Below, piece by piece: positions 8,259 to 15,719 of a stretch of 64,000 nt of DNA; within the stretch, counting starts at the first letter, position 1; every line of letters begins with the position of its first letter. A program made the position numbers and the translations under genes. The stretch comes from Desulforhabdus amnigena (lineage in GTDB: Bacteria > Desulfobacterota > Syntrophobacteria > Syntrophobacterales > Syntrophobacteraceae): assembly GCF_027925305.1 (NCBI RefSeq), contig NZ_BSDR01000001.1, forward strand, positions 1,081,001 to 1,145,000. The letters run 5' to 3'. The notes below the pieces were generated by a model, which was not told where the DNA came from, searched no databases, and saw nothing but the letters and a program-made list of their open reading frames with translations.

Positions 8259-11006
8259 TTAGCCTTGTAGCAGACTCAGTACTTGCTGAGGCAGCTGGTT
8301 GGCCTGGGCCAGCATGGCCACGCCGGCCTGCTGGAGGATCTGGTACTTGGTGAGAGACGCCGTTTCCGCCGCGAAGTCGGCATCAACGATACGCCCGCTG
8401 GCGGCGGAGAGGTTTTCCGATACATTGCTCAGGTTGCTGATAGTGGCCTCGAAACGGTTCTGGACAGCACCCAGCTTGCCCCGGTTGCTGTCGACCTGCT
8501 TCAAGGCATTGTCTATGGCGGTGATCGCTTTGGTAGCGCCTTCAGCAGTAGAAATATCAACCTCAGAGAGGGCCATACCGGTTTTCCCACTGCCATAAGT
8601 ACCAACCGCTAATCCTGTGTTATCCAGATTGGCGGTGGTGCCTTTTTCGATGGTGAACTCCGAGGCGGAACTCAAGGTTAAAGTGCCAAAGCTCGTGCTT
8701 GAAGAGCCGAGAGCAGATACATTTGTGCCCATTAAGGTTGCTGCATCAGCGCCAGTCACGGAAATTGCGGAACCATTGGAAGCTGTCAATTTAAGCTCAC
8801 CATTTCCATCATCACTTGCTGTGACGCCTGTCTGAGTTGAATATTGATTAATGATATCCACTACATCACCAATGTCAGTGGGGTCAGCGACGCTTTTTAT
8901 ATTTACACCGTTTATTGAGACATCAAAAGCGGCATCGTATGCACCACCTGTGCTTGTTATAGCAGTACTGCTGGCTGTTGACTTAATCCCGGTATTGGCA
9001 CTGTTCAATCCATTACCAAACTGAATATTGATGTTTCGACCATCCGCAGCCACCAGCTTGATGCCGTTCTCCATACTATTGGTATCTACAGCCGTGACTC
9101 CGGTTTGTTCAGAGATCGCATTGATGGCCGCAATTACTGCCGAACGGTTACTGGCTGCCACATTTGCGTCGGTTCCGACAGCTGCCACTCCAATATTTGA
9201 GGTCTCCACACCATTGATGGTGATTGTACCCGTTCCTGCGGCAGCACCGGTCATATTAGCCCCATCGACTGAAGTGGCATTGGTCACGGCTGTAACACCC
9301 GTTTGACCGGAGACCGCATTAATGGCAGCCGCTTTGGAAATCGCGCTCGCAGCACTCAGTTTGGATGCATCCGATGCTGAAACTGCACTGGAATAGCGTG
9401 AGTAAGTGTCTGAACTCGCCTGGGAAGCTCCCACTAAGACACCGTTGATTTTCACATCCCCCGTTCCCATAGCCAATCCATTATTGGAGGTGGTTGACGT
9501 GTAGGCTGTCTGCGAACTGTACGTACCGGCTACAAGCCCTGCGTTGGCAACATTGGCATTGGCCCCTGCTCCGGCAGTGATGACAATCTCTTTGTCTGAA
9601 GTCAGAGTATAACTGCCATAATCGGTACCAGCATCGGTCTGGACAGTAGTCTTTCCACCGCCAGTGGTAATATCAATGCCTGTAGTGCCTTCATCAAAGA
9701 TGCTGCCGGCATCACCATCGGTATCAATATCGGACAAAGAGACCCTGATTTCGCGACCGTCTGCAGCGACCAACTTCACACCACTGGAATCATCTCCACC
9801 ATCTACCGCCGTGACACCTGTTTGGGAAGAAATCGCATTGATAGCTTCGATGACACTTTTTCGGCTCGTGGCGGCATCCGTATTCTGGGCCAAGGTCACA
9901 ATAGCTGTATCAACACCGTTTACGGTGATAACCCCTTTGATATCACCCACGGAATAATCAGCGCCACTCATATCAGCCCCATCGCGCTCATTCGAAGTCA
10001 ATCCACGGATACCTGTCGTGCTGGCGTCGAATCTTCCATCAGTCTGATCAAATTTGATCGTAATGTTGCGCCCATCCGCTGCCGTAAGGGTCACGCCGGT
10101 TTCATCCTGTCCTGTATCGGCAGCTGTCACCCCTGTCTGTCCAGAAACCATGTTGATCGCCTGGACAACGGCGGCCCGACTTGCAGCAGTGTCAGAGGTC
10201 GTGGTAATATTCACCTCCACACCGTTTATGGTAATCTTGCCTTTGCCTTCAGCCCCTACCATTGAAGCACCTTCTACCACATTCACATCAGCCTTGGCAG
10301 TAACCCCAGTTTGAGTAGAACTGGCGTTGATGGCCGCCGCTTTAGCTATAGCGCTGGAAGCCTTGCTGGAGGAAGGGTAAGAAGCTGTATCATCTGCTGC
10401 AGAAGAACTTCGGATGGTTACACCGTTGATAATCAAATCACCTTCACTAATGGCGGAGCTGCTGCCTCTTGCCGTAAGAGCTGCAGTGTTGCTCACTCCC
10501 AGCTTGTCCGTCCTGGTGGAATCCACGGTGACACTAAGAGTCTGGCCGGCATTGGCACCGATCTGGAAATTCTGGGCTTTGAAACTGCCGTCCAGCAGCT
10601 TGGTACCGTTGAATTCCGTCTGGGTGGCGATGCGCTCAATTTCGTCCAGGAGTTGCGAGGCTTCATCCTGGAGAGCAGCGCGGTCATCGGCGCTGTTGGA
10701 TGCATTGGCAGACTGGACGGCCAATTCACGCAGCCGCTGAAGGTTGGTGGTAACCTCACTGAGCGCGCCTTCCGCCGTCTGAGCCAGGGAGATGCCGTCG
10801 TTGGCGTTGCGAACGGCCTGATCCAGACCGCGAACCTGAGCGTTCATGCGGTTGGAGATGGCGAGGCCGGCTGCATCGTCTTTAGCACTGTTGATGCGAA
10901 GACCCGAGGAAAGCCGTGCCAGTGATTTTTGAAGAGCGCTCTGCGTCTTGTTGACATTGCGCTGTGCGGTTAGAGAAGAAACGTTGGTATTAACGGTAAG
11001 TGCCAT
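8259..11006 (-). CDS. fliC: Flagellin, giant form with repetitive central region
   Basis: 915 residues, about twice a typical flagellin. Residues 1 to about 175 are a canonical D0/D1 N-terminus (MALTVNTNVSSLTAQ, SSGLRINSAKDDAAGLAIS, NDGISLAQTAEGAL). The last 95 or so are the canonical C-terminus (VQNRFEATISNLSN, ADFAAETASLTKYQILQQAG, ANQLPQQVLSLLQ). The 640 residues between form a surface region with six QTGVTA units, each paired with a TINGV-type strand and often an AADGR-N/E-I strand; these resemble flagellin-IN motifs. Start and ribosome binding site (AAGGAGG, 7 bp upstream) are unambiguous. The leader carries a CsrA-type hairpin and both sigma-54 and sigma-28 promoter candidates. FliS, FliT-like and FliD genes follow. 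Confidence 0.97.
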   Translation of the reverse strand: MALTVNTNVSSLTAQRNVNKTQSALQKSLARLSSGLRINSAKDDAAGLAISNRMNAQVRGLDQAVRNANDGISLAQTAEGALSEVTTNLQRLRELAVQSANASNSADDRAALQDEASQLLDEIERIATQTEFNGTKLLDGSFKAQNFQIGANAGQTLSVTVDSTRTDKLGVSNTAALTARGSSSAISEGDLIINGVTIRSSSAADDTASYPSSSKASSAIAKAAAINASSTQTGVTAKADVNVVEGASMVGAEGKGKITINGVEVNITTTSDTAASRAAVVQAINMVSGQTGVTAADTGQDETGVTLTAADGRNITIKFDQTDGRFDASTTGIRGLTSNERDGADMSGADYSVGDIKGVITVNGVDTAIVTLAQNTDAATSRKSVIEAINAISSQTGVTAVDGGDDSSGVKLVAADGREIRVSLSDIDTDGDAGSIFDEGTTGIDITTGGGKTTVQTDAGTDYGSYTLTSDKEIVITAGAGANANVANAGLVAGTYSSQTAYTSTTSNNGLAMGTGDVKINGVLVGASQASSDTYSRYSSAVSASDASKLSAASAISKAAAINAVSGQTGVTAVTNATSVDGANMTGAAAGTGTITINGVETSNIGVAAVGTDANVAASNRSAVIAAINAISEQTGVTAVDTNSMENGIKLVAADGRNINIQFGNGLNSANTGIKSTASSTAITSTGGAYDAAFDVSINGVNIKSVADPTDIGDVVDIINQYSTQTGVTASDDGNGELKLTASNGSAISVTGADAATLMGTNVSALGSSSTSFGTLTLSSASEFTIEKGTTANLDNTGLAVGTYGSGKTGMALSEVDISTAEGATKAITAIDNALKQVDSNRGKLGAVQNRFEATISNLSNVSENLSAASGRIVDADFAAETASLTKYQILQQAGVAMLAQANQLPQQVLSLLQG

Positions 11007-11013
11007 GATAAAT

Positions 11014-11052
11014 CCTCCTTGAAAGGTCCCTTATGGACTTCCTTGTCCATAA
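11014..11052 (-). promoter_or_regulatory. CsrA-binding hairpin and GGA-containing ribosome binding site in flagellin leader
   Basis: Reading the minus strand, an 8-bp perfect stem TTATGGAC/GTCCATAA (11045-11052 with 11031-11038) encloses the six-base loop AAGGAA. Eleven bases further on is AAGGAGG (11014-11020), the Shine-Dalgarno sequence, 7 bp from the ATG. A GGA in a hexaloop plus a second GGA in the ribosome binding site is the two-site arrangement known for CsrA repression of Bacillus subtilis hag. Binding here is inferred from structure and from csrA-fliW at the other end of this block. Confidence 0.8.
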
Positions 11053-11199
11053 ACCGGGTAAAAACTAATAAATGATATCAATAATTGGATCGACGATTCT
11101 TAGATGCTGCGCCCTGTTTCATCCCCTTTGCCTCTCTCTGCCTTTCCATCACCTCCTTTTCGTCATGCGAGTGCATTCTCATTCATCCACTTGGTCATT

Positions 11200-11227
11200 C
11201 CATCGGCAAGGCTTTTGACAGACTTGA
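11200..11227 (-). promoter_or_regulatory. Sigma-28 (FliA) promoter candidate for flagellin
   Basis: On the minus strand TCAAGTCT (11220-11227), 12 bp, GCCGATGG (11200-11207). It matches TAAAGTTT and GCCGATAA at six of eight positions each and has the same spacing as four other candidates in the window. It would give a leader of nearly 190 nt containing the CsrA hairpin. Confidence 0.6.
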
Positions 11228-11253
11228 GAAAAATGTAGATAAAAAACTCAAGA

Positions 11254-11268
11254 GCAAGACACATACCA
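11254..11268 (-). promoter_or_regulatory. Sigma-54 -24/-12 promoter candidate for flagellin
   Basis: On the minus strand TGGTATGTGTCTTGC, preceded by C and followed by T. GG and GC are exactly 10 bp apart, as required for the -24/-12 elements. The predicted start is near 11243, about 237 nt before the flagellin ATG and upstream of the sigma-28 candidate, so flagellin may have tandem promoters. Confidence 0.6.
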
Positions 11269-11282
11269 GGTGATGTCCAGGG

Positions 11283-11701
11283 AGTATCACACACAGACTC
11301 AGGGGCTGGAGGTTGACGAAACACGGGCTTCCGGGAATGTCGGCCGAGGTGGGGGTAAAGCGAAAGGTCGGCAATGAGGGGGATAAAAACAGGAAAAACT
11401 TTCCAGGCGGACGAGAAAAAAACTCCCTTCCACTGCATATTACAAGAACCGAGCTTTATCCCTCCCTCAGGGGGAGAAGCAGTTTGTTCAAGTACCCGGC
11501 AGAAGTTATTTAACATTCCTGGTAGTTACAGATTACGTCATTCCAGCATGCTTTTAGCCGGAATCCAGCCATACGGCACATTCTCTGGATACCGGCTTTC
11601 TCCGGTATGACAGTTTGAAAATATTAAGAAATTTCTGTTCAGGCACTTGATTCAACAGCATTGTGAACAGGGCCGAGGGGTGACGGGATTCCGAAAGGTC
11701 C
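11283..11701. other. Non-coding gap between flaG and flagellin promoters, with a GTCATTCC repeat
   Basis: A family C repeat lies at 11534-11612: CGTCATTCCAGCATGCTTTT, GCCGGAATCCAG, then CTGGATACCGGCTTTCTCC. A CCCTCAGGGGG palindrome lies near 11463. An open minus frame here ends in hydrophobic residues but has no family resemblance and spans the promoters; it is not called as a gene. Confidence 0.55.
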
Positions 11702-12121
11702 TTAAACGGTTTCTTCGAAGAGCACGCCGCGCAATTCCTTCAACTTCTCACGGAATTTCAGCACATCGTCCGGAGGCAGCTGCCGGATCATTTCACCGGT
11801 TTTAGAATCTATAACCTGAACCACCACATCTCCGGTTTTTTCGTCGACTTTAAAATTCAAATCAATCTTGAGCATTCCCAGATACTCTTCGATGTCCTGA
11901 ACCATCGACTCCACTTCTTCAGGATTACTCCCGGATTTGGAAGCATTTGTTCCAAAAAATTTGTGTTGAGTCTTCTGATCTTCCGTTCCCAGTTTTTTGG
12001 TAGATCCCCCCTGGGCTTTGGCGACGGGGGGGATGGTCCGTTCTTCGTTAAGTCTTTCTCCCCGGCTGCCCCAGGCTCCCACGGCAACTACGTTCCCAAT
12101 GTTTTTTGCATCTATTTCCAT
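11702..12121 (-). CDS. flaG: FlaG family protein
   Basis: 139 residues. The N-terminal 60 residues are variable. The C-terminal half is the FlaG domain, with LKIDLNFKVDEKTGDVVVQV followed by IDSKTGEMIRQLPPDDVLKF. FlaG proteins affect filament length in Pseudomonas, Vibrio and Campylobacter; the mechanism is unclear. Start choice: AAGGAG lies 8 bp before the ATG at 12121; an in-frame upstream start adds 24 residues without a ribosome binding site. It lies upstream of flagellin in the same direction but about 700 bp away, with its own sigma-28 promoter candidate at 12178-12205. Confidence 0.9.
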   Translation of the reverse strand: MEIDAKNIGNVVAVGAWGSRGERLNEERTIPPVAKAQGGSTKKLGTEDQKTQHKFFGTNASKSGSNPEEVESMVQDIEEYLGMLKIDLNFKVDEKTGDVVVQVIDSKTGEMIRQLPPDDVLKFREKLKELRGVLFEETV

Positions 12122-12177
12122 CGGACTTCTCCTTACATACAAATAAAGGCTGCATCCCTCCAAAATACTCCTCACCA

Positions 12178-12205
12178 GTATCGGCATCACCATTGGGAAG
12201 CATTA
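12178..12205 (-). promoter_or_regulatory. Sigma-28 promoter candidate for flaG
   Basis: On the minus strand TAATGCTT (12198-12205), 12 bp, GCCGATAC (12178-12185). The predicted start is near 12171, about 50 nt before the flaG ATG. The -10 matches GCCGATAA at seven of eight and the -35 matches TAAAGTTT at six of eight. Confidence 0.75.
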
Positions 12206-12370
12206 GACTTTTTCTCTTGAATTCAAAAAGTCGGTGCCCAACCATTGGTATTCTGCCTGGTTTGGGCACGTGCTTGCCGCCTTTGCAAATCTTGCCGCTT
12301 TTTTTTTGAAATGACAGAAAGGGAGATCTCCGACAAACCGCCAGGGAGGGAAAGAATAGAGTGATCTCTT

Positions 12371-12979
12371 TTAGAACGATGGTTGGATTGGTGGGTCCCC
12401 AGATGATTCCCTGCGCCGTTCCCCGCGCCAGAGATCAGACAGGTTGATTTCAATCTCGGTAAAAGGCTCCGCCCGCACTTTGGCGTCTTCCACATAAAGA
12501 CCGGCAACCATCCAGTTGCCGTGCTCTAGCCGAAACACGTCGAGAGTCTCGGCTACGGGGTCGATAAGCCAGAAATATGGAACTCCACGCCGGGCATAGA
12601 TAGGCATCTTTTCCATCTTGTCCCTTTTGAGAGTACTGGGTGAAAGCACTTCACAGATCCAATCCGGCACAACCGAGATCCAGTTGTGGGGTTCTTCGTC
12701 AGGAAACCTCTCTTCTTTCCACCCGGCCAGATCCGGAACCAAAATATGTTCCCCCAGCCCGATTTCAGGTTCCATCAGGATAATCCACCCGCCGGGTCCG
12801 CCACGCCCAAACTGGTATGGTGGTATTACTTCACCACCCAAAGCTGTCGCAGTGTAAATGTGTTTCCTCGACGGCCTGGGAGTGACAACCAATTCCCTGT
12901 TGATGATCTCTCCAGTCATGTTTTCCGGGATACTGAAAAGATCTTCGTAGGCGGCTTTTCGCTTTACCGGTTCCGACAT
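12371..12979 (-). CDS. Uma2-family (DUF820) protein, second paralogue
   Basis: 202 residues with the same order of family blocks as the copy at 2.6 kb: YEDLFSIPENMTGEIINREL, TPRPSRKH, PEIGLGEHILVPDLAGWKEE, ICEVLSPSTLKRD and MPIYARRGVPYFWLIDP. The predicted active-site D, E and K-rich segment are present. GGAGG lies 7 bp before the ATG. Its C-terminus is about 15 residues longer than the neighbour at 13.1 kb, with an Arg/Glu/Ser-rich tail. It is close to that neighbour, so a tandem duplication is likely. Biochemical role is unknown. Confidence 0.85.
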   Translation of the reverse strand: MSEPVKRKAAYEDLFSIPENMTGEIINRELVVTPRPSRKHIYTATALGGEVIPPYQFGRGGPGGWIILMEPEIGLGEHILVPDLAGWKEERFPDEEPHNWISVVPDWICEVLSPSTLKRDKMEKMPIYARRGVPYFWLIDPVAETLDVFRLEHGNWMVAGLYVEDAKVRAEPFTEIEINLSDLWRGERRRESSGDPPIQPSF

Positions 12980-13076
12980 TGTTTCGCCTCCTCAAGAAGG
13001 CCGGATCTCATCCGAAGCGTGGTATAGTTCAATAGCATTGCCCTCAAGGGGTTCCTCACGAGCTCGCCTGCAGGTC

Positions 13077-13676
13077 TTACTCCTTCGTCGATTCCTCGAG
13101 CGGCCGTCTGAAACGTGTTTCGAGCCATAGATCACTGAGATTGATTTCGATATCGATAAACGGCTCTGTCCTTACTTTGTCGTTTTCCATATAGACGCCT
13201 GCCAGCACCCAGTCGCCGTCTTGCAGGCGAAAGGCGTCGAGGGTTTTAGCTATCGGATCGATAAACCAGAGATATGAAACTCCATGCCGTGCATAGATCG
13301 GTGTCTTTTCAACCTTATCTCTTCTGAGAGTGCTGGGTGAGAGCACTTCGCAGATCCAGTCCGGAGGAACCGATATCCAGTTGTGAGGCTCTTCTTTCGG
13401 GTATCTTTCCCGCCTCCAGCCGGCCAGATCCGGGACCAGGATGTCCTCTCCGAACCCGATTTCCGGCTCAATGAGAATAATCCATCCTCCTGGTCCTCCT
13501 TCTCCAAACTGATAGGAGGGGCCCAACCTGTATCCCAGGGAAGAGGTTGTTTCAACATGATTTCTAGATGGCCTGGGAGTAACGACCAATTCCCCGTTGA
13601 TGATCTCTCCGGTCATGTTTTCCGGAATACTGAAAAGATCTTCGTAGGTAGCTTTTCGCTTTGCCGGTTCCGACAT
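13077..13676 (-). CDS. Uma2-family (DUF820) protein, third paralogue
   Basis: 199 residues, near-identical to the 12.4-kb copy over the N-terminal 30 residues (KRKATYEDLFSIPENMTG). It carries the same putative nuclease core: PEIGFGEDILVPDLAGWRRE, ICEVLSPSTLRRDK, TPIYARHGVSYLWFIDP. Ribosome binding site GAAGGAG lies 6 bp before the ATG. It lies 97 bp upstream of its paralogue and 37 bp downstream of a broken ATPase fragment, all on the minus strand, a small accessory island between flaG and the lipoprotein gene. Function unknown. Confidence 0.85.
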   Translation of the reverse strand: MSEPAKRKATYEDLFSIPENMTGEIINGELVVTPRPSRNHVETTSSLGYRLGPSYQFGEGGPGGWIILIEPEIGFGEDILVPDLAGWRRERYPKEEPHNWISVPPDWICEVLSPSTLRRDKVEKTPIYARHGVSYLWFIDPIAKTLDAFRLQDGDWVLAGVYMENDKVRTEPFIDIEINLSDLWLETRFRRPLEESTKE

Positions 13677-13713
13677 TGCTCATTCTCCTTCTGCAGGGCA
13701 TGCCGGTGATGCA

Positions 13714-13872
13714 TCAAGGCGCAAAATGCGAACGTTCCATCTCCGCCATCATTTCCACGTACTTGGGACCGTAGATGAAAAGCAGGTTTTCCGGACGTTC
13801 GGCGATCCAGTCGCTCAAGGCTGCAAGTTCCCTGGATCGATTGATGAATGCCGGCTCTTTGGTACAGTTCAT
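13714..13872 (-). pseudogene. Remnant of a P-loop ATPase (archaeal-type AAA, PF01637-like)
   Basis: A 52-residue frame with a good ribosome binding site (GAGAGGAG). It starts with FINRSRELAALSDWIAERP and LLFIYGPK, a close match to the N-terminus of archaeal-type ATPases, where the sequence goes on to SSGKT, the Walker A loop. Here the match stops exactly at GPK and is followed by 15 unrelated residues and a TGA, so Walker A and the whole catalytic body are missing. An internal deletion that fused the N-terminus to the C-terminal end of the old gene would explain it. It might still be translated as a short peptide. Confidence 0.7.
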
Positions 13873-14041
13873 AGACGGTTCTCTCCTCTCATGATCGAAT
13901 CGGACGAGGCATCTCCTGTGAATAGACCTCTGCCTGGTGCACCTCGATCATGGTTTATTTGTATTTCACGGGATAAACGAAGACAAGGACAATATTTGAA
14001 ATATAAACAGCTGGAACGGGGGGCCTTCAGAAAATAAAGAG

Positions 14042-14069
14042 TCAAGAATTTACTATTCTCTGCCGATAG
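14042..14069 (+). promoter_or_regulatory. Sigma-28 promoter candidate for the lipoprotein gene
   Basis: TCAAGAAT (14042-14049), 12 bp, GCCGATAG (14062-14069). The -10 matches GCCGATAA at seven of eight positions. The predicted start is near 14076, about 130 nt before the lipoprotein ATG. It places an otherwise unknown gene in the late flagellar regulon. Confidence 0.7.
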
Positions 14070-14206
14070 AAAAAAGTGTGCGGATAACGGGTGTTATGGA
14101 TACTTGCAAACGGCTGAGATCCGAACCTCTTCCGGTCTGGTAGGAGTGGCTTCGATTCTCATGCGTGCGGAGTATATTCGATGACCGAAGGGATCCTAGA
14201 ATCATC

Positions 14207-14902
14207 ATGGATAGAGCAGACATAACGAAGGCTAAATTCCAAAACTTGTGGCACAGGTTTCATTTCCAGGCTTCGCGCGGTTGGCGGCAGTCATCTTTGC
14301 CTGCTTTTTTTATCCTGGTCCTGGTCACCCTCAACGGCTGCATTTCCCTGGTCAATGTCGATTCCCCGGGGACCATCACCGTCTCTCCCATGGATGTCCA
14401 TGTGGAATCGGACCCATTCAGGAATCCCGTGAAAAAACTCGGCATCACCCAGTTTTCCGAACCCTCTTACCTGCCGGGAGCGGGTCGGGAAGTCGCCGCG
14501 ATTTTCCAGCAGGAATTCCTCAAGAAATCGGTTTTCCGGCAAACCGTGCTCATCTCTCGAGTGGTGAAAAGCAGGGAGGAAGCCATTTATTGGGGATGGA
14601 AGGAAAACTGTGATCTGGTGATGTTTGCAGACATACCTTACGTCTTCGATGGTTCGGGAAATCAGGCGACGCAGCTGAAGCTCGATGTGGAAATATGGGA
14701 TGTGCGTTCAGGAAGGCAGCTCTGGTATTTTCAGCAGAACGCCTGTTCCCTGCCGGGGCCCGATGTCGATTTTTACTGGACAACGGTTGCAGGAGAGCCC
14801 GCCGCGCGCTATAAAGTGCTGGCGAGGCAGTTGGGCGGACAGGCGGCGGAAGTCTTGACTCCACCGGACAATTCCACGGGTTGGCGCAATTGGTGCTTTT
14901 AG
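14207..14902 (+). CDS. Predicted outer-membrane lipoprotein, late flagellar regulon
   Basis: 231 residues from the ATG at 14207; a GTG at 14165 would add 14. The signal peptide has a Lys/Arg-rich start, a hydrophobic core SLPAFFILVLVTLNG and a lipobox Cys at about residue 45 (LNGC). The residue after Cys is not Asp, which favours outer-membrane sorting. The mature part has an alpha/beta look with VKKLGITQFSEPSYLPGAGR and VAAIFQQEFLKKSVFRQTV, like periplasmic domains of the CsgG/TolB-N type; this is weak. It may be a motor- or ring-associated lipoprotein such as Vibrio FlgO/FlgP, suggested only by the sigma-28 promoter. No confident family assignment. Confidence 0.75.
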   Translation: MDRADITKAKFQNLWHRFHFQASRGWRQSSLPAFFILVLVTLNGCISLVNVDSPGTITVSPMDVHVESDPFRNPVKKLGITQFSEPSYLPGAGREVAAIFQQEFLKKSVFRQTVLISRVVKSREEAIYWGWKENCDLVMFADIPYVFDGSGNQATQLKLDVEIWDVRSGRQLWYFQQNACSLPGPDVDFYWTTVAGEPAARYKVLARQLGGQAAEVLTPPDNSTGWRNWCF

Positions 14903-14940
14903 ATTTTGTCACATGGCAAAGAGACGTTTTCAAGGTATCA

Positions 14941-14963
14941 CGGAACCGTTCGTTACGGTTCCG
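14941..14963 (+). terminator. Hairpin downstream of the lipoprotein gene
   Basis: CGGAACCGT / ACGGTTCCG form a perfect 9-bp stem with loop TCGTT, 39 bp after the lipoprotein stop. No T-run follows, so it is a stem-loop that may protect the 3' end rather than a classic intrinsic terminator. Confidence 0.5.
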
Positions 14964-15023
14964 ATGGGTCTAAGGTGTTTGAAATGAGAAGATGATCCGT
15001 GACCAAAAATAAAGTCGGGGGGA

Positions 15024-15719
15024 ATGTTGGAATCACCTATCAGGATACTCATTGCCGATGACGATGATTTATGCCGTGAAATACTCCGCGATGCCATACA
15101 GGGCGAGGACGTTTTCGTAAAGATCGCAGCCGATGGCGTGGATGCCCTGGAGATGCTCGGAAGTTCTCCCTTCGATATCCTGATCACGGACCTCAACATG
15201 CCCCGCATGGACGGACTCACCCTTCTGGGGCATGCGCGAGAACTCCATCCCCACATTCTTTCCATCATCATCACAGGCTTCGGCAGCCTAGAATCAGCCA
15301 TCGAAGCCATCAGGCGAGGGGCATACGATTACGTTCAAAAGCCTTTCAAGCTGGAAGAAATTTCTGTCGCCATAAGAAACGCCAAAGAAAAGATCACTAT
15401 TCTAAGAGAGAAAACGCAACTTTTGAAGGAGCTTGAAGAGGCTCATCGAAAGCTCCAATATTATGCCTCTTCACCGTGTGGAGAAAGTGATTCCCCCAAT
15501 GACACGGTAGAACCAGGGGAAGGCAAAGGAACGTTCTATCTCTTTCCCCGTCACATCTTGCCCCTCTCCTTTCTACAAATTCCTCAAACGGATTCCTCGC
15601 GCATATTGACCGAACTCGAACGGCTCAAGAAGTTGAAACAGGACCGAATCATCAATGAAAATGAATTCGAACGTCTCAAAAAGCGAATCATGGATAGAAC
15701 GGGACCGGGCGCTTCATGA
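15024..15719 (+). CDS. Response regulator with C-terminal SHOCT-like domain
   Basis: 231 residues. The receiver domain (about 5-120) has acidic residues ADDDD at 11-15, phospho-acceptor D56 in ITDLNMP, and the Lys switch in YVQKPFKLEE. A short coiled coil and a linker of about 50 residues follow. The last 30 residues, LERLKKLKQDRIINENEFERLK, match the SHOCT pattern (short C-terminal two-helix domain). No DNA-binding domain is present, so output is probably by protein contact. Its stop overlaps the next gene by ATGA, giving a three-gene operon with an HD-GYP regulator and a kinase. Confidence 0.88.
   Translation: MLESPIRILIADDDDLCREILRDAIQGEDVFVKIAADGVDALEMLGSSPFDILITDLNMPRMDGLTLLGHARELHPHILSIIITGFGSLESAIEAIRRGAYDYVQKPFKLEEISVAIRNAKEKITILREKTQLLKELEEAHRKLQYYASSPCGESDSPNDTVEPGEGKGTFYLFPRHILPLSFLQIPQTDSSRILTELERLKKLKQDRIINENEFERLKKRIMDRTGPGAS

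Noticed and set aside
11163-11516. Minus-strand frame of 117 codons upstream of flagellin
   Set aside because: It covers the sigma-54 and sigma-28 promoter candidates and a G/C-run repeat, has no ribosome binding site and no family resemblance.
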